A DNA stretch of 64,000 bases, from the NCBI GenBank assembly GCA_015501075.1, contig JADNYJ010000023.1, positions 62,001 through 126,000 on the forward strand. The letters run 5' to 3'. Below are positions 35,250 to 46,454 of the stretch, one piece after another. A program made the position numbers and the translations under genes. Numbering within the stretch: position 1 is the first letter of the stretch; each line of letters starts with the position of its first letter. The notes below the pieces were generated by a model, which was given only the letters and a program-made list of their open reading frames with translations, made no database searches and was not told where the DNA came from. The DNA is from Gymnopilus junonius (taxonomy: Eukaryota; Basidiomycota; Agaricomycetes; Agaricales; Galerinaceae).

Positions 35250-35847
35250 TGAGGCACGGAGCACAGTTTTTTTATTGTCTTCATCCCTATTAGATGCCCG
35301 AGATCCAGGGAAAAGGGCCGCCTTTTAGGGTTCCTTCAGAACAAAGAAAAATAGCCGATTATCCTTGGAGTCATTCGGTCTCTCCTCAGCACGTCTCTGT
35401 TTACTGAACAGAAGCCGTGCGGACCTCGCCTTTTCGAATCCTCCTCTGTTGGGTTTTGTGGTCGCCTCTCACTCAATTATCGTTTTTCGCATGGCAGCGG
35501 ACACTTAACCCAAATTTCCATGTCAACACGCTATATATTGCAGAGTTATTACACACGAAGGAAACTAGGCATTTCTCCAAGAACAACCCATGCCTGGTCT
35601 GCCGATGATCTTCCGTCGTCATCGATGGCTGCATTTCACTACACCTCGTAGTAGCATTTGGCCCGTACGCAATTATGGTACTTAAGTAGAGTAACTGCAG
35701 CAAAATCATCTTCTCGTAGTCATGTTGCATTCCCGTATGCTACATGGCCAGTATATCCCTTTTCGAACTCAATATCTTGTCGTGGTGCATCTTCTGAACC
35801 CGGATTTGAAGCGTTATCGGTCAAGGTGTTGCGAAGGAAAAAGTGAT
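35250..35847. other. Convergent 3' intergenic region
   Basis: Between the 3' ends of TAF13 (+) and the RRM gene (-); no coding signal seen. Confidence 0.5.
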
Positions 35848-36765
35848 CTATTCTTCCATGGCATCCCCATCTTCATCACCATCATTTTCCTTCGAGGCTA
35901 GGTCTGGTTCTTCGCTTTTTGATTTTGCACGGCGGCCTTGAACACCTGAAAACGAGTTTTAGCGTTTAGACGCCGAGTGAGTCGGATAGGGGAGAAGGAA
36001 GAAGGACATACCTCCAGATTGTGCTAGTGGTTTGACGTGCTCCTTTAACCACTCTTCGGATTCCCAAACTGTAGACGGATGCATTGTCAGCATCGATGTT
36101 CTTAAGGCCTGCAAGAAAGAAAGCAACAACTGACTTGCTCTGTTCCCGGTCAAATTCGCCGCAGCCGTCTTCATCGGTCTGGCTAAGTTGACCTTGAGCA
36201 CCCTCCCTTTGAGCTCGTTCAGGTCCATGTTGTCGATCGCGTCTTGGGCGTCGGCGCTGGATGTGAATGTAACGAACGCGAAGCCACGATGTTTTGGGGC
36301 TGCAGAGGATGGGGTATCAGCATTAGGAAGGTGAGGTAAGAAGCTGTATGGTACCATCTGGAGGTGGATGTTGGTGTTGGTTGACTGGAGGTGGGATTTG
36401 GACTTCTAGAATGTCGCCTAGGTTCAGGAGGAGACAAGTTGACATTGTCGGAAAGAAATTTTGGCAGGTTGATCAAGGTAAAAGCCATACAGTAAAACGA
36501 GAAGGTGGCGTTGACAAAATTTCCCGCAGATTATCGAAAGGTGTAGATTGATGATTGAAGGAAAGTTGTAGACATTCCATAACGAACAACAAAGACAGGT
36601 GCATAAAAGACATGTAAAGCGGTCAGCGAACGCGTTTCTCAACTCCAAATAGAAGGAAGGGTACTCACCGAATGTTGAAAAGCTCTCATAGAGGGCAGCC
36701 TCGTCCGTGTCGTCGCTGATGCCGCCTACGAACACCGTTTTCTTAGATTTGGTGCCTTCTTCCAT
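35848..36765 (-). CDS. RRM RNA-binding protein, cyclophilin E (PPIE)-type RRM
   Basis: Minus-strand gene with several introns, ATG at 36765, TAG at 35848-35850. Exon 1 [19 protein letters not shown] gives RNP2 (VFVGGI). After introns: [12 protein letters not shown], then [20 protein letters not shown] with RNP1 (RGFAFVTF), then [19 protein letters not shown] conserved tail follows ([19 protein letters not shown], an intron, then an acidic end [11 protein letters not shown]). The RRM resembles the one in cyclophilin E, a spliceosome-associated isomerase, but no cyclophilin domain follows. Probable nuclear RNA-binding role. Pro/His-rich residues interrupt the RRM loop after RNP2. The final exon's acceptor was chosen to keep the frame. 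Confidence 0.8.
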
Positions 36766-37337
36766 GGTAGATCGTTTTCAGATAAGTACAGGTAGCTCGT
36801 GATTTATGTATGCAAATCAATAGGCTGAGTACAACTTCAAAGCTTCAAGTACGATCAAATAGATGTGTCAATGAAGGTGAATGAGAGACGGCCAGTGGTG
36901 GCGGTGATGGCGGTTGGGTCGAAACTCACAGTTGCGCATGACCGCCACCATGCACTTTCTCAATCTGGCGCGTTTCTCGAATGCATTTCCCTGGCAATGC
37001 GCTTCAGCCTTCATTGATCAGACTTTGCCCCTTAAACAAGCATCCATGTACTTGTGCGCCACTTTGAAAAGCAAGGCAGGAAGTTAAAGTTGTATGCAGG
37101 AAGTACTGTGGCCGAATGCAGTTGTTCGTGAATAACCTCACCTTCTATCGGCTCTTGGTAGTTCATTAGCTTGCCTCTATAGTGCCTCTTGGCATCGAAG
37201 CTTATCGGGCTTTCACATGAAAGGAAATGTTCTTTAAGAAACGACTAGGTGATTTGTAATTTACGGCCAGCAGCTACAAAGCACAGAAGGGTCGACTTGA
37301 GCCTATTCGTGTTGCTTCCCCATCTTCCAGTCAAACT
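36766..37337. promoter_or_regulatory. Divergent promoter region, RRM gene and P450
   Basis: Intergenic stretch of 570 bp containing the upstream regions of both divergent genes; no ORF. I see no clear operator motif. Confidence 0.4.
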
Positions 37338-39593
37338 ATGCTTCCCTGGATCGTTTTAGCTGGTTTTCTCCTAGTCGTGGTGCGACTGTTCAGGTCGCGC
37401 AGGACCTCTCGTCTGCCTCTCCCTCCTGGTCCCAAAGGGCTCCCTTTTGTTGGAAACTTCTGGGATATCCCAGGAGATTTTGAGTGGATCACATACCACA
37501 AGTGGTGCAAAGCTTTCAGTTAGTTTCTGCCAGCCCTTGCTCCTCTGATGATTCATTTTCGTCCCTGACAGATACGGACATTCTCTATTTGAATCTTGCT
37601 GGAACACCTCTCATCGTCCTGGACAGCTACGAAGTGGTCAATCAGCTTCTCGAGAAACGATCTGCAGTTTTTTCTAACAGGTGTCTCGATTTTGTTTCGG
37701 TCATTCGTGTGTTCCTCGACACTGATTCGTTTTTATCGTCCAGGCCTCAATTTCCCATGCAGAGTGAGCTCATGGGATTAGACTTCAACTTTGCCTTCAT
37801 GGATTATGGTACGTACGACCTGGGAATTTTAAGTATCTGAACGTTTTGATTATATTCGTTATTTTTCTGTTTTAGGACCAAAATGGTGAGGTTGTAGGTT
37901 ATTGAGCATGGTTCGAGACTGAGATAACGTGCTAGGCAAAAACATCGACGACTCATGCACCAGCATTTTCATGCAGGGGCTTCACGTCTGTTCCTCCCAC
38001 ACACCTTGAAATCATGTAGGAATTTGTTGACCAGATTTCTCGACATACCAGACGACGTCCTGGGAAACCTTAGACAGCGAGTATTAACTACTATTTTATA
38101 TTACTTTCTCTGACGCTCTGACGTCCACCTAGGATGGCAGGTGAAACAATTATGGCAATCGCATATGGCATTCAAGTCCAAGAATATAATGACCCATATA
38201 TCGACATAGCGGAAAAGGCCGTCCATACTCTTCTTGCCGCAGGTGCACCGGGAAAATATTTAGTTGACACCTTTCCCATCTTAAAACACGTCCCTGAATG
38301 GATGCCAGGTGCTGGCTTCCAAAGGAAGGCCAAGGAATACAAAACGCTGGCGCGCACCATGTTTGCCCTTCCATACTCTGCTGCCAAGCAAAATTTTGTG
38401 AGCAATGCCTTCCATCTTGTGTTGCAGGTCTCATCTGAATTTACTTCCAAGGCCTCTGGCGATTCCCCGGCTTGTTTTACGTCCCGTTGTCTTGAGTCTC
38501 TGGCCTGCGCCAAAGATAAAGCTTTCTTTGACGAAGAGGTTATCCAAAACAATGCGGGAGCTATGTATGTCGGTCCGTACAACATTTTCTTTTATTTTCT
38601 TTCAATGAACTAAGTCTTGATACTATCCAGCTGGATCGGATACGGCAAGTCACATTCCTATATCTTATTCCCAAGTAGGACACTGAAAGTAGTGTCCATC
38701 ATAGACTCTGTCGGCTATAGCTTCCTGCATACTTGGTCTCCTCGAGAACCCGCAGGTCATCAAGAGGGCCCAGGAAGAACTCGATAGAGTAGTTAAACCT
38801 GGTCAGTTGCCCTCTTTCGATGACGAAGGCTCTTTGCCCTATATCACGGCTATCACCAAAGAAGCCTTACGATGGCGAGACGTCGTGCCTACCGGTCTGT
38901 TTTTTTCCCTCTCGTTTAACACAACTGTCCTTTGATTGAAGACTCTAGCTGCTTCTCGTAAGCTCCTTATTGACGAGGAGTATAAAGGGTACCGTTTACC
39001 TGCAGGCTCAATTGTCGTGCCAAATGCGTGGTGCGTACGTTTTCACTTCTGGAACTGATTGGCGCAATTAATTAGCATTATGTGATTCGTTTCATAGGGC
39101 AATCCTTCACAATGAGGATATTTACCTTGACCCTTTTGAATTCAATCCTGACCGATTTATGACCAAGGATGGTAAACTTGACCAAGCTGTTTTTGACCCG
39201 GAACGTGCGTGCTGGGGTTTTGGTCGGCGGTAAGCCTTTCTCTCGCACTCAAAGCCCTACCACCAGGTCGTTCATTACATGTAGGATTTGTCCGGGGCGC
39301 CACATGGCATTCTCTGCTATATGGATCAACGTAGCATCGATGCTCGCTGTCTTCGACATCAAGAAAGCAGTTGACGAAGCCGGCAACGTGATTGAGCCAT
39401 CTCACGAATACTTGTCTGGTTTGGTATGGTAAGCTCAGCTCTGCCTGTACAGCGAAGAAAAGTTGCCTGAAGTACGGTATTGTTTTAACAAATTAGCTTG
39501 CCCAAGCCATACAAGTGTTCCATAACCCCTCGCTCAAAAGAGGCCGAAGAGCTCATTCGTGGATATGCAAATTCCGAGTCTTCTCAAGATTAG
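37338..39593 (+). CDS. Cytochrome P450 monooxygenase
   Basis: Start 37338, TAG 39591-39593, roughly 500 aa over many short exons. N-terminal membrane anchor MLPWIVLAGFLLVVVRLF followed by the Pro-rich hinge LPLPPGPKGLPFVGN. Later blocks: ILYLNLAGTPLIVLDSYEVV, ETIMAIAYGIQV, FFDEEVIQNNAGAMYV, the I-helix AGSDT joined by a GC-AG intron to TLSAIASCILGLLENPQ, the ExxR helix ITKEALRW, then PFEFNPDRF (PERF-like) and the heme loop WGFGRRICPGRH with its Cys ligand. The tail ends ELIRGYANSESSQD. All hallmark motifs are intact. The sequence resembles agaric P450s often labelled O-methylsterigmatocystin oxidoreductase-like; the substrate is unknown. Probably ER-bound and dependent on P450 reductase. A broken partial copy follows at 40045. 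Confidence 0.85.
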
Positions 39594-40044
39594 CCACACT
39601 TCTTAGTGAATTACTTTATTGATAGACACGACATTGAATTAGTTACGTATTCGGTGTTTCCTAGTTGCGCAAGCCTGGATCTGCACGCATCAATCGCTAA
39701 TTTTGGGCCAAATCTTGTTCCTAACAAGTCGTATCATCATCGCAAGATTTATCCTTTGGTAATAGAAACTCTATCCCAAGAAGCAAGAACGCTAGATACT
39801 GTAGAGGAATTACTGCGGCTGACTCTATTGTTCCTCGGTGTGGCGGATGCTTGCGAATCTATATCCATCTCTAGTCATTGCTTCGACTACCTTTCATTTG
39901 CCTCAGGTTCTATGCAGCTCCTGAAGCCTCTCGGCTCATAAATGTGAAGCTGCTCTTCAATGCCATCATTTATTGCCTATTGCCTAGTCATCCTGACAGG
40001 TCCAAGAAAAGGACCATCCCGAATGTGACTATTTTGGTCATTGT
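39594..40044. other. Spacer between the P450 gene and its relic
   Basis: No gene supported. P450 similarity was not noticed until about 40050. Confidence 0.4.
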
Positions 40045-40530
40045 CTTTTGCATACTCAGGCCTCCTTGAGAACCCAAAAGTCATCAAGAAGGCGCAAGAA
40101 GAACTCGACAGAGTGATCAAACTCGGAGAACTGCCCTTTCAAAATGTGCGTGTTGGGTAGTATTCGGTCGGCGGTGAGTCATTTTCCTTCTTCATGGCAA
40201 AACCAAGGTGGTTGCTCATCACATATCATAACATATGTGCCAAACATATATTACAATGTTTGTTCCGGGCATTATATGACCTACTCCGTGAATCCCAATA
40301 TGGATCAAGCATCGTCAATACTCGCCGTTTTCGACATCAAGAAAACCATCAATGAAAATGGTGACGTCATCTTGACGTCATCGAGCTCACTGATCTCCGT
40401 ACTGATATGGTAAGTTTACCCTTTTCGACTGACCAAGTATTTTATGCCATTAGAAATCAGCACACCCAAAATGTACAAGTATTCCATAATACTCTGCTCA
40501 AATGAGGCTCAGAAGCTCATCCACACACAT
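40045..40530 (+). pseudogene. P450 relic (C-terminal fragments)
   Basis: Reads GLLENPKVIKKAQEELDRVI (compare GLLENPQVIKRAQEELDRVV in the intact gene). It then jumps directly to a remnant of the heme-loop exon (ACWV then FGRR at about 40150-40175), skipping the ExxR and PERF regions. After a remnant intron: CSGHYMTYSV (the heme Cys motif CPGRH altered) and SSILAVFDIKKTINENGDVI, then TPKMYKYSIILCSNEAQKLI. An internal deletion, lost motifs and no N-terminal half: clearly non-functional, derived from the upstream P450 or a close relative. Confidence 0.8.
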
Positions 40531-41838
40531 CAAAATTTCAACTTTCGAGCACCAAACTCTAGAGTGGTACACATAGACAATTACACACATACTTGGTACA
40601 TTGCAAATCTGTACAAAAAAAAGTAGTGGTACAATATCAAAATCTATATAACTGGACTACTTAAAGAATCCATGCACTATCATGCAACAAAGTATGTACA
40701 TAATATGGCACAAGGTGAAAAATATTTGGAAACTAATAACAAACAGTCAAGAAGAAAGAAGAAGCAGAGGTGTGGAATGTAAATTCAGGATAGAGGGGGG
40801 AGTGAGAGAGAGCTTTTCAATAAAGTCCATATATAAACAAATTTTGATCAAGTAAAAAAAGGAGCAGCATATAACAAACTGAGCAGAAAGAGGAAAAAAA
40901 TACAATGAATGAGGACCCCAGACAGACAAGTGCAAGTGGAGATGGAAAGGACAGACCGAAAATAGATCAGGCCTTTGGCATAATACAATAAATAAGAGTA
41001 AGGAAATAAGGAAATGGAATAAATAGATAAATACTAGGAAGAGCAAACAAAAGAAAAGTATGCACAACAGTAAAAAGTAAACACAACAACAAAGATCATC
41101 CACAGGAGAGATGTTTTCAAGTAATCAACAACCTAAATAAACCCACAGCAAGACCCCTTCAAGGCAGAGAGACAAGGGGGTAAGCAAGAAAGAGAATGGA
41201 CGAATGGAACAAGTTGCAAGCAAAAAAATTTTTTTTGCAGAATTTCCGATGGTCATTTGACTTGGTAAGGCAGTCAACCAGGCCCGAATAACCATATAAC
41301 CCCCAGCTCGCAGCAATGAATCATGATAACAAGGGCCCAGTTGAAGGTCAAAAAGCCAGCGGACAACCTTTTGTTAAAAAGTAAAAAGTAAAAAAAGAGG
41401 AAAGGATGAAATGACGAAAGGGATGAAAAGTAGACATCAAAAAAAGTAAGGGTGTTAGTCAAATGAGATGAAGGGGAGTGGACAGTTACAGCACGGGCAA
41501 GGAACCCAACCTGATCCAGTGAGCACGGAAGAAGTTGAGGTTCTTGCGATACATCATATTGATAATGTGGAATGTTCTTTGACGCCGTGAGCATCAATTA
41601 CTCTTCGGATGGAGGAGGAAAGTTGTCGACAGATGGGCGTCGACAGTGATTGGGAGGGGAAGCATGGAAAACAAGAAATAATGATAACACGAACGATGAT
41701 AGTGACATGAGGGGTCTGCTATTAAGATATATTATATGAGAAATCATCATCTCTCGATAATGTAATAATAAGGCTAGGACACACCATGAGAACATGCATG
41801 GAGATAAGGAGGAGGAGGGTAACAAAAAGCAAGCAAGC
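40531..41838. other. Low-complexity, purine-rich intergenic region
   Basis: Long A/G-rich tracts on the + strand (40740-41060, 41330-41450). The minus-strand ORFs here (such as 40747-41103) are Leu/Phe/Cys-rich translations of pyrimidine tracts and not believable genes. About 41600-41838 probably includes the 3' UTR of the Zn2Cys6 gene. Confidence 0.5.
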
Positions 41839-43340
41839 TCAGGTAGATTTGGCATTATCATCGATATTAGCGTTGGCGTTAGTAGGAACCTCATTGGCCG
41901 TTCCAGGCTGCTGCTCGGCCGCATGACCGATTATGCTGGTGATGGTGGCTGCAGTCGCAGGCGGGTCATAGACAGCGGTGAGCGTCATGTCAGAATCCTT
42001 CTTCTCCTCTGCCCCTGGAGCAACAGAGGCCAGACCAACGGGAATGGCAGGCGGAGCGGCAGGGGCGGAGGCGGTGGCAGCAGCAGAGGTATCATGACCA
42101 TTTACAGCTGTCCCCGCCTTGGCCTTTTTCGCCTTTGGCTCTCCAATCTTGGTCGTCCTCGATCGTTTCTTGCCCGCAGCAGCAGGCGCATCCGCTCCAT
42201 TACGTTCAGACGGGGCACCTTCGTCCGCCGTCCGCGCCGTGTCGGACGGGTTGACCGTCTGTGGCTGCTCTGGGTGAGCACCGCCAGCAGAGGTCTGATC
42301 ACTCTGCGACGAAGATGAGGAGGACGTGGTCGGCGGTGGAGGTGCACTCCCGCCGGGGACGGGAGTCGGCTGGGGTGCCACTCCGGGTGGATACATAGGA
42401 GGATGGTGTGGGAAGGGGGGATACAAGCCGGGGTGGATGTAGTATGGCATGAGAGGGGGTTGCCCGTTAGCGTGAGGTGGGGACCCGTCCGGGCCCGGTT
42501 GGCCGTCGTGTGGAGGTGGAGGAGGGATGAAGCCAGGCGGAGGGTAGAAGACGGGGTAGAAACCACCTTCTGGGTACCCTGGGTGTACGGGGGGTGCTGG
42601 TGTTGCTGCTGTAGGAGAACCATTCTGCCATTCGCCTAAGTGTTGCGTTAGTTTTCTGAGGGTCCAGGGGAGGGAATGGAAAATTACCATTGAAATTGGC
42701 GGGCTCGTTCTCACCCTTGACTTTCCGTTTGTAAGGGCCTCGTTTGATGCCTTTCTTGCGCTCCTTTCTTTGGCCATCAATGCAAGTGTCAGCGATGCCA
42801 TACTTGACACATCTCTCGCACGGGCGAGACTCGTCGCACCGCTTGCACGCGTTGGCACAATTCGTACACTTCGAAACGCCAATCAGAATCACGTCATACT
42901 CGTGACGTCGAGAACGCAGAGAAACTTACAGCCATCTTGACTTGCTTCCGCTTTGGGCGAGTCAAGGCCGGAGGTGCAGAGGAATTGGTAGGGGGTGGGC
43001 CAAAGGCTACGTGAGAATGCGAAAATGGGTTTGGGTGGTGATAGGACGCAAACGAGAGAAAGGACGGACCTTGGGCTTGGGGATGGGGAGGGTAGGCGTA
43101 TACGAGGCCTGGAGGGAGACCGATCATGTACGGCGCCGGCGGGACGCCGTGCTGGGCCCCTTCAGGATGGCTGCCATCGGGCGGGGGTGGGTAAGCAAAC
43201 ATGGGTGGCATGTAGGCTCCCGGGGGGCCTGGCGGCGGATACGGGGCGCCGTTGTAGACTTGCTGGGGGTACGGCACAAGAGTGGGGGGCGGATACGGGT
43301 GCTCCTGGGTTGCAGGCGCTGATTTAGCTTGTTCGGCCAT
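41839..43340 (-). CDS. Zn2Cys6 transcription factor
   Basis: ATG 43340, stop at 41839. Exon 1 is Pro/Tyr/Gly-rich (YPPPTLVPYPQQVYNGAPYP). After an intron comes PALTRPKRKQVKM and, across a second intron, CTNCANACKRCDESRPCERC then VKYGIADTC: spacing C-x2-C-x6-C-x5-C-x2-C-x8-C fits the GAL4-type binuclear zinc cluster, with one extra Cys in the first loop. A basic stretch follows (RKERKKGIKRGPYKRKVKG), as linker and nuclear localisation signal. The rest is Pro/Gly/Ala-rich disorder with a second basic patch (GKKRSRTTKIGEPKAKKAKA). No fungal_trans domain is visible. The zinc cluster with this GIKRGPYKRK tail is strongly conserved among agarics. Likely nuclear DNA-binding regulator; targets unknown. 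Confidence 0.87.
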
Positions 43341-44278
43341 TGCTGTGGGAAGTGTGCGAAAATTGCAAGCACCGACGGCGGCGGGGGACGGAATAGGCGA
43401 CAATGGACAGTGCTAGCATTGGACAAGACAGCGAATGAGCAAAGAGAAAGCCCAGGAGGAAAGAGGATGGAGTAGGAAAAATGCTCACTCCGACTCAAAG
43501 ATTCTGAGCTCAGACTCAAAATGTCCGCTTCTGGGGGTTTCAACTTCAGACAACTCGCTGGGCGGTGGGGCGATAGCAACGGGCTCGTGGCACAAAATAA
43601 CACTCTGATCCTGCCAAACAGCGTATATATCGAGAAAGAGGAGTTCCTGGTCTTGCTTGCTGGCAATTCGGCTCTCCTGGGGTGTTTAAGTAGCGAAGAG
43701 GGGAGGAGTTATGGGGTGAAAAGAACCGCAAGTCCGACTGTTTACATGCGTGTGAAGAAATAAACCTTATTTCCTCGATTTGGCCACCTGGTCCCCGTGC
43801 GCACGGCCCATCTAACTGCCCACTGTGCTGCATTGTCTCATATCTGACTCGACAAGAAATTCAGGGAGCCAGGCTCTCCAGCGCTGCAATTTTCAGTGTT
43901 TTCCGTTTTTGAGTCGGAGTGTGTAAAAGCTGCGTTCACTCGAAATGGGTTTTCGCGTTCTGCTCCGACTCAATCTCTTTCGCAACTCCGCTCGGAACCC
44001 ACATTCTAGCCAACACACGCCAAACCTTCTTTGCTTTGACATTTCGTGTTGATCGGCCCCCTTCGACTCCCTGTTTTGTGCGAATTCACGTCCTATGATA
44101 AGATGCCAATCCTTACATTACTAAGATCATATTTTAGGGATTTACTGGTGATAAACATCGATAAACCTTTGTGGGCAGCAGTATTCCCGCTAACGTCCGA
44201 TTTATCCTAGATTTATCGAATGATAATCAGAATGACTCTAGTCTAGTCTTATCCTTATCACCCGCCAGGTCATAAAAG
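43341..44278. promoter_or_regulatory. Divergent promoter region, Zn2Cys6 factor and glutamine synthetase-like gene
   Basis: 940 bp with repeated GACTC/GAGTC strings (CCGACTCAAA near 43490, GAGTCGGAG near 43913, CCGACTCAAT near 43966) on both strands. GAGTC-type elements resemble Gcn4/AP-1 half-sites, but a role here is speculative. TGATAA/TTATCA-type strings near 44095-44260 could be GATA sites, which in fungi control nitrogen genes; that is inference. Confidence 0.4.
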
Positions 44279-46008
44279 ATGAACTCCGCCTTTGACATTG
44301 GCGTCGAATACAAAATTTCAAGTGGTCAACCAGACCTGCACGTCCTCTCCCCACAAGACTTGAAAAAGACGGGGATTAGTGAGTAGCCCAACAGTCAACT
44401 TGTTTTCTTGTCGTAAGTCTAGCATTTCTTTTTCTTCCACAGATTTTGTTCGTTTACAATGGGTTGATCTCACCAACACCGTCCGTTTTCGTGTCATGCC
44501 TGTCGAATATTTGTTGAAGCTGCTGGCTGCCAAACGAGGCGGTATCAATATCGCCAAGGTTACACTGGGTCTCGTTAACCTCTCCGTAGCGGAAGGTTTC
44601 ACCCCCATGGGCGAATACTTATACGTACCAGATATTCGAACCCTCCGTCCGTGCCCTTTTGAACATGGGCATGCCAGTCTGCTGGGTTGGTTCGAAGAAA
44701 AGGCGCCTTACACACTACCTGGAGGATCCCTTAGTGTCGAGGTTGCCGTTTGCCCTAGAACAATTCTGAAGAAGATTGTCGAGTGAGCTGACTTTTGTAA
44801 TCAATTATTACTCGATTTACTTAGGTTGTTCAAAGCCGTGCAGAAAAGGAATCACACGCAAAGTTCCTCGTCGGCTTCGAGAGCGAGTTTGTGCTGCTCA
44901 AGAGCAGCCGACCTTTCCTGACTGTCGGCGCGCACGCGTTCAGCACCTCAGAGTCCCTCCGCTCGGGTGACATTGCCACGAAAGTGATGAACGACATTGC
45001 CAAAGCCGTACAAGCGTCCGGCATCGAACTGCAGTTATACCACGGAGAAGCCGCTCCAGGACAGGTAGGTTACTTCATCTGAACTATCCAAAAGCAGAAT
45101 GAATATTTACTGTACACATCGTCACGCAGTACGAAGTTGTTACCGGCCCCCTCCCACCCCTCGAATCCGCCGACGCCCTCGTCCACACTCGCGAAATCAT
45201 CTACAACATCGCAGCATCCTACGGCCTCCGTGCCACCTTCGCTCCCAAAACCACCCTCACAAGTGCAGGGAGCGGCGCACACGTCCACATCTCCGTACAC
45301 TCCACCTCTCCCTCGCACCACGCCCCCAAAACCCCCGAGGGCTTATCGCCCCTGGAACAATCCTTCCTCGCAGGGCTCATGCACCACCTCCCCGCGCTGC
45401 CGGCACTGACGTTGCCCACAGCCGCTTCCTACAGCCGCGTAGGCGATGGAGTGTGGTCTGGCGGGACCTATGTGTGCTGGGGCACTGAAAACCGGGAAGC
45501 TCCCGTGCGGCTTACGAACCCTGCTTCGCCTAGCAGCCGCAGGTTCGAACTGCGGTTCATAGACGGCACTGCGAGTCCTTACCTCGCGTTGGCGGGGGTT
45601 GTCGCTGCTGGACATGCGGGGATCAAGAATAAGAGGGAGTTGAACGTGAAGGACTGTCCTGGCCCGACGACCGCCGCGCAGATGACGGAGGAGGAGAGAA
45701 TGGCTATGGGGATTACGAAAAGGATGCCACTTTCGTGGGAGGAGGGGAGGAGGAGGTTCGTTGAGGATGAGGAGATTGTGAGGGCTTTTGGGGAAGAGAT
45801 GAGGGAGAAGTATTTGTCTGTCAATAAGGTATGTTCTTTTCCTTCATTCCCTTTCTTTTCCTTCCCTTTCTCCTTTCCTTTCTCAAGTAAGAATTTGGCG
45901 GTCAAAGCTGACTGTATTTTTTCTTTTTCATCTCAGCTTGCCAATGAATATCTGGAAGGTGTTTCGGAGACCGACGCAAAACTGCAGCGATTGGTCAAAT
46001 TTTATTGA
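44279..46008 (+). CDS. Glutamine synthetase-like enzyme (GSI/FluG C-terminal type)
   Basis: Five exons: start 44279 (MNSAFDIGVEYKISSG), then INFVRLQWVDLTNTVRFRVM, after an intron (acceptor at TTCAAAG keeps frame) RAEKESHAKFLVGFESEFVL, then YEVVTGPLPPLESADALVHT with GSGAHVHISV, then NREAPVRLTNP, RRFELRFIDGTASPYLALAG and LANEYLEGVSETDAKLQRL. These correspond to the GS beta-grasp N-domain and the catalytic domain (glutamate site ExE in FESEF, ATP/ammonia site HVHIS, the R-x-E-x-R-x-x-D signature). Length ~450 aa suits the bacterial GSI-like/FluG group rather than the ~360 aa eukaryotic GSII. The family forms gamma-glutamyl amides; whether it makes glutamine or ligates another amine is unknown. 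ASPYL replaces the usual ANPYL. CpG-rich and intact. Confidence 0.88.
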
Positions 46009-46454
46009 CGTAATTTCGGCCTCCGTGCTGTCAACGAGTTTTCATGTACTGTATATGCCCCTTCCGACTAGCCCTGCTTTGTTTTTTGAAGTGCTGAATA
46101 AATACATTTTAGAGCTGCTTTCTCTCTCTCCGTGCACTTCACCACTTGCAGATTCAGTTGATCACTTTGTGGCCGTGCATGACCGCAAGTGTCCTTTGGT
46201 TCTCTTGACAATATTTCGTGTCTGGTCCGCTTGGAGCCCTATTTCATCGCAAACCCCCGACAGATACGTGTCTTTGCATAAGACTATAGGTGGTTATTAA
46301 TCCAATTGGGGCCTCATTCTAAGCGAGTTTGAAGCTTCGCTCCCTTTCAGCCAGCACCCCTGTCAATGGACCTCTGCCTTACCAATATACATAAATATTG
46401 CACCTACTCCATCCCATCCTATGCCTTTCCAATCGTCTCTTTCTTATCTTTCCC
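46009..46454. other. Short intergenic region
   Basis: Contains the glutamine synthetase-like 3' UTR and the upstream region of the GMC relic. It marks the transition from CpG-containing to CpG-poor sequence. Confidence 0.4.

Noticed and set aside
40747..41103. Leu/Cys/Phe-rich 118-codon minus ORF resembling a membrane protein
   Set aside because: It is the translation of a long purine tract on the + strand; no conserved motif and low complexity.
42403..43327. Several + strand ORFs rich in Gly/Arg/Trp
   Set aside because: Shadow frames of the Pro-rich Zn2Cys6 gene on the minus strand.
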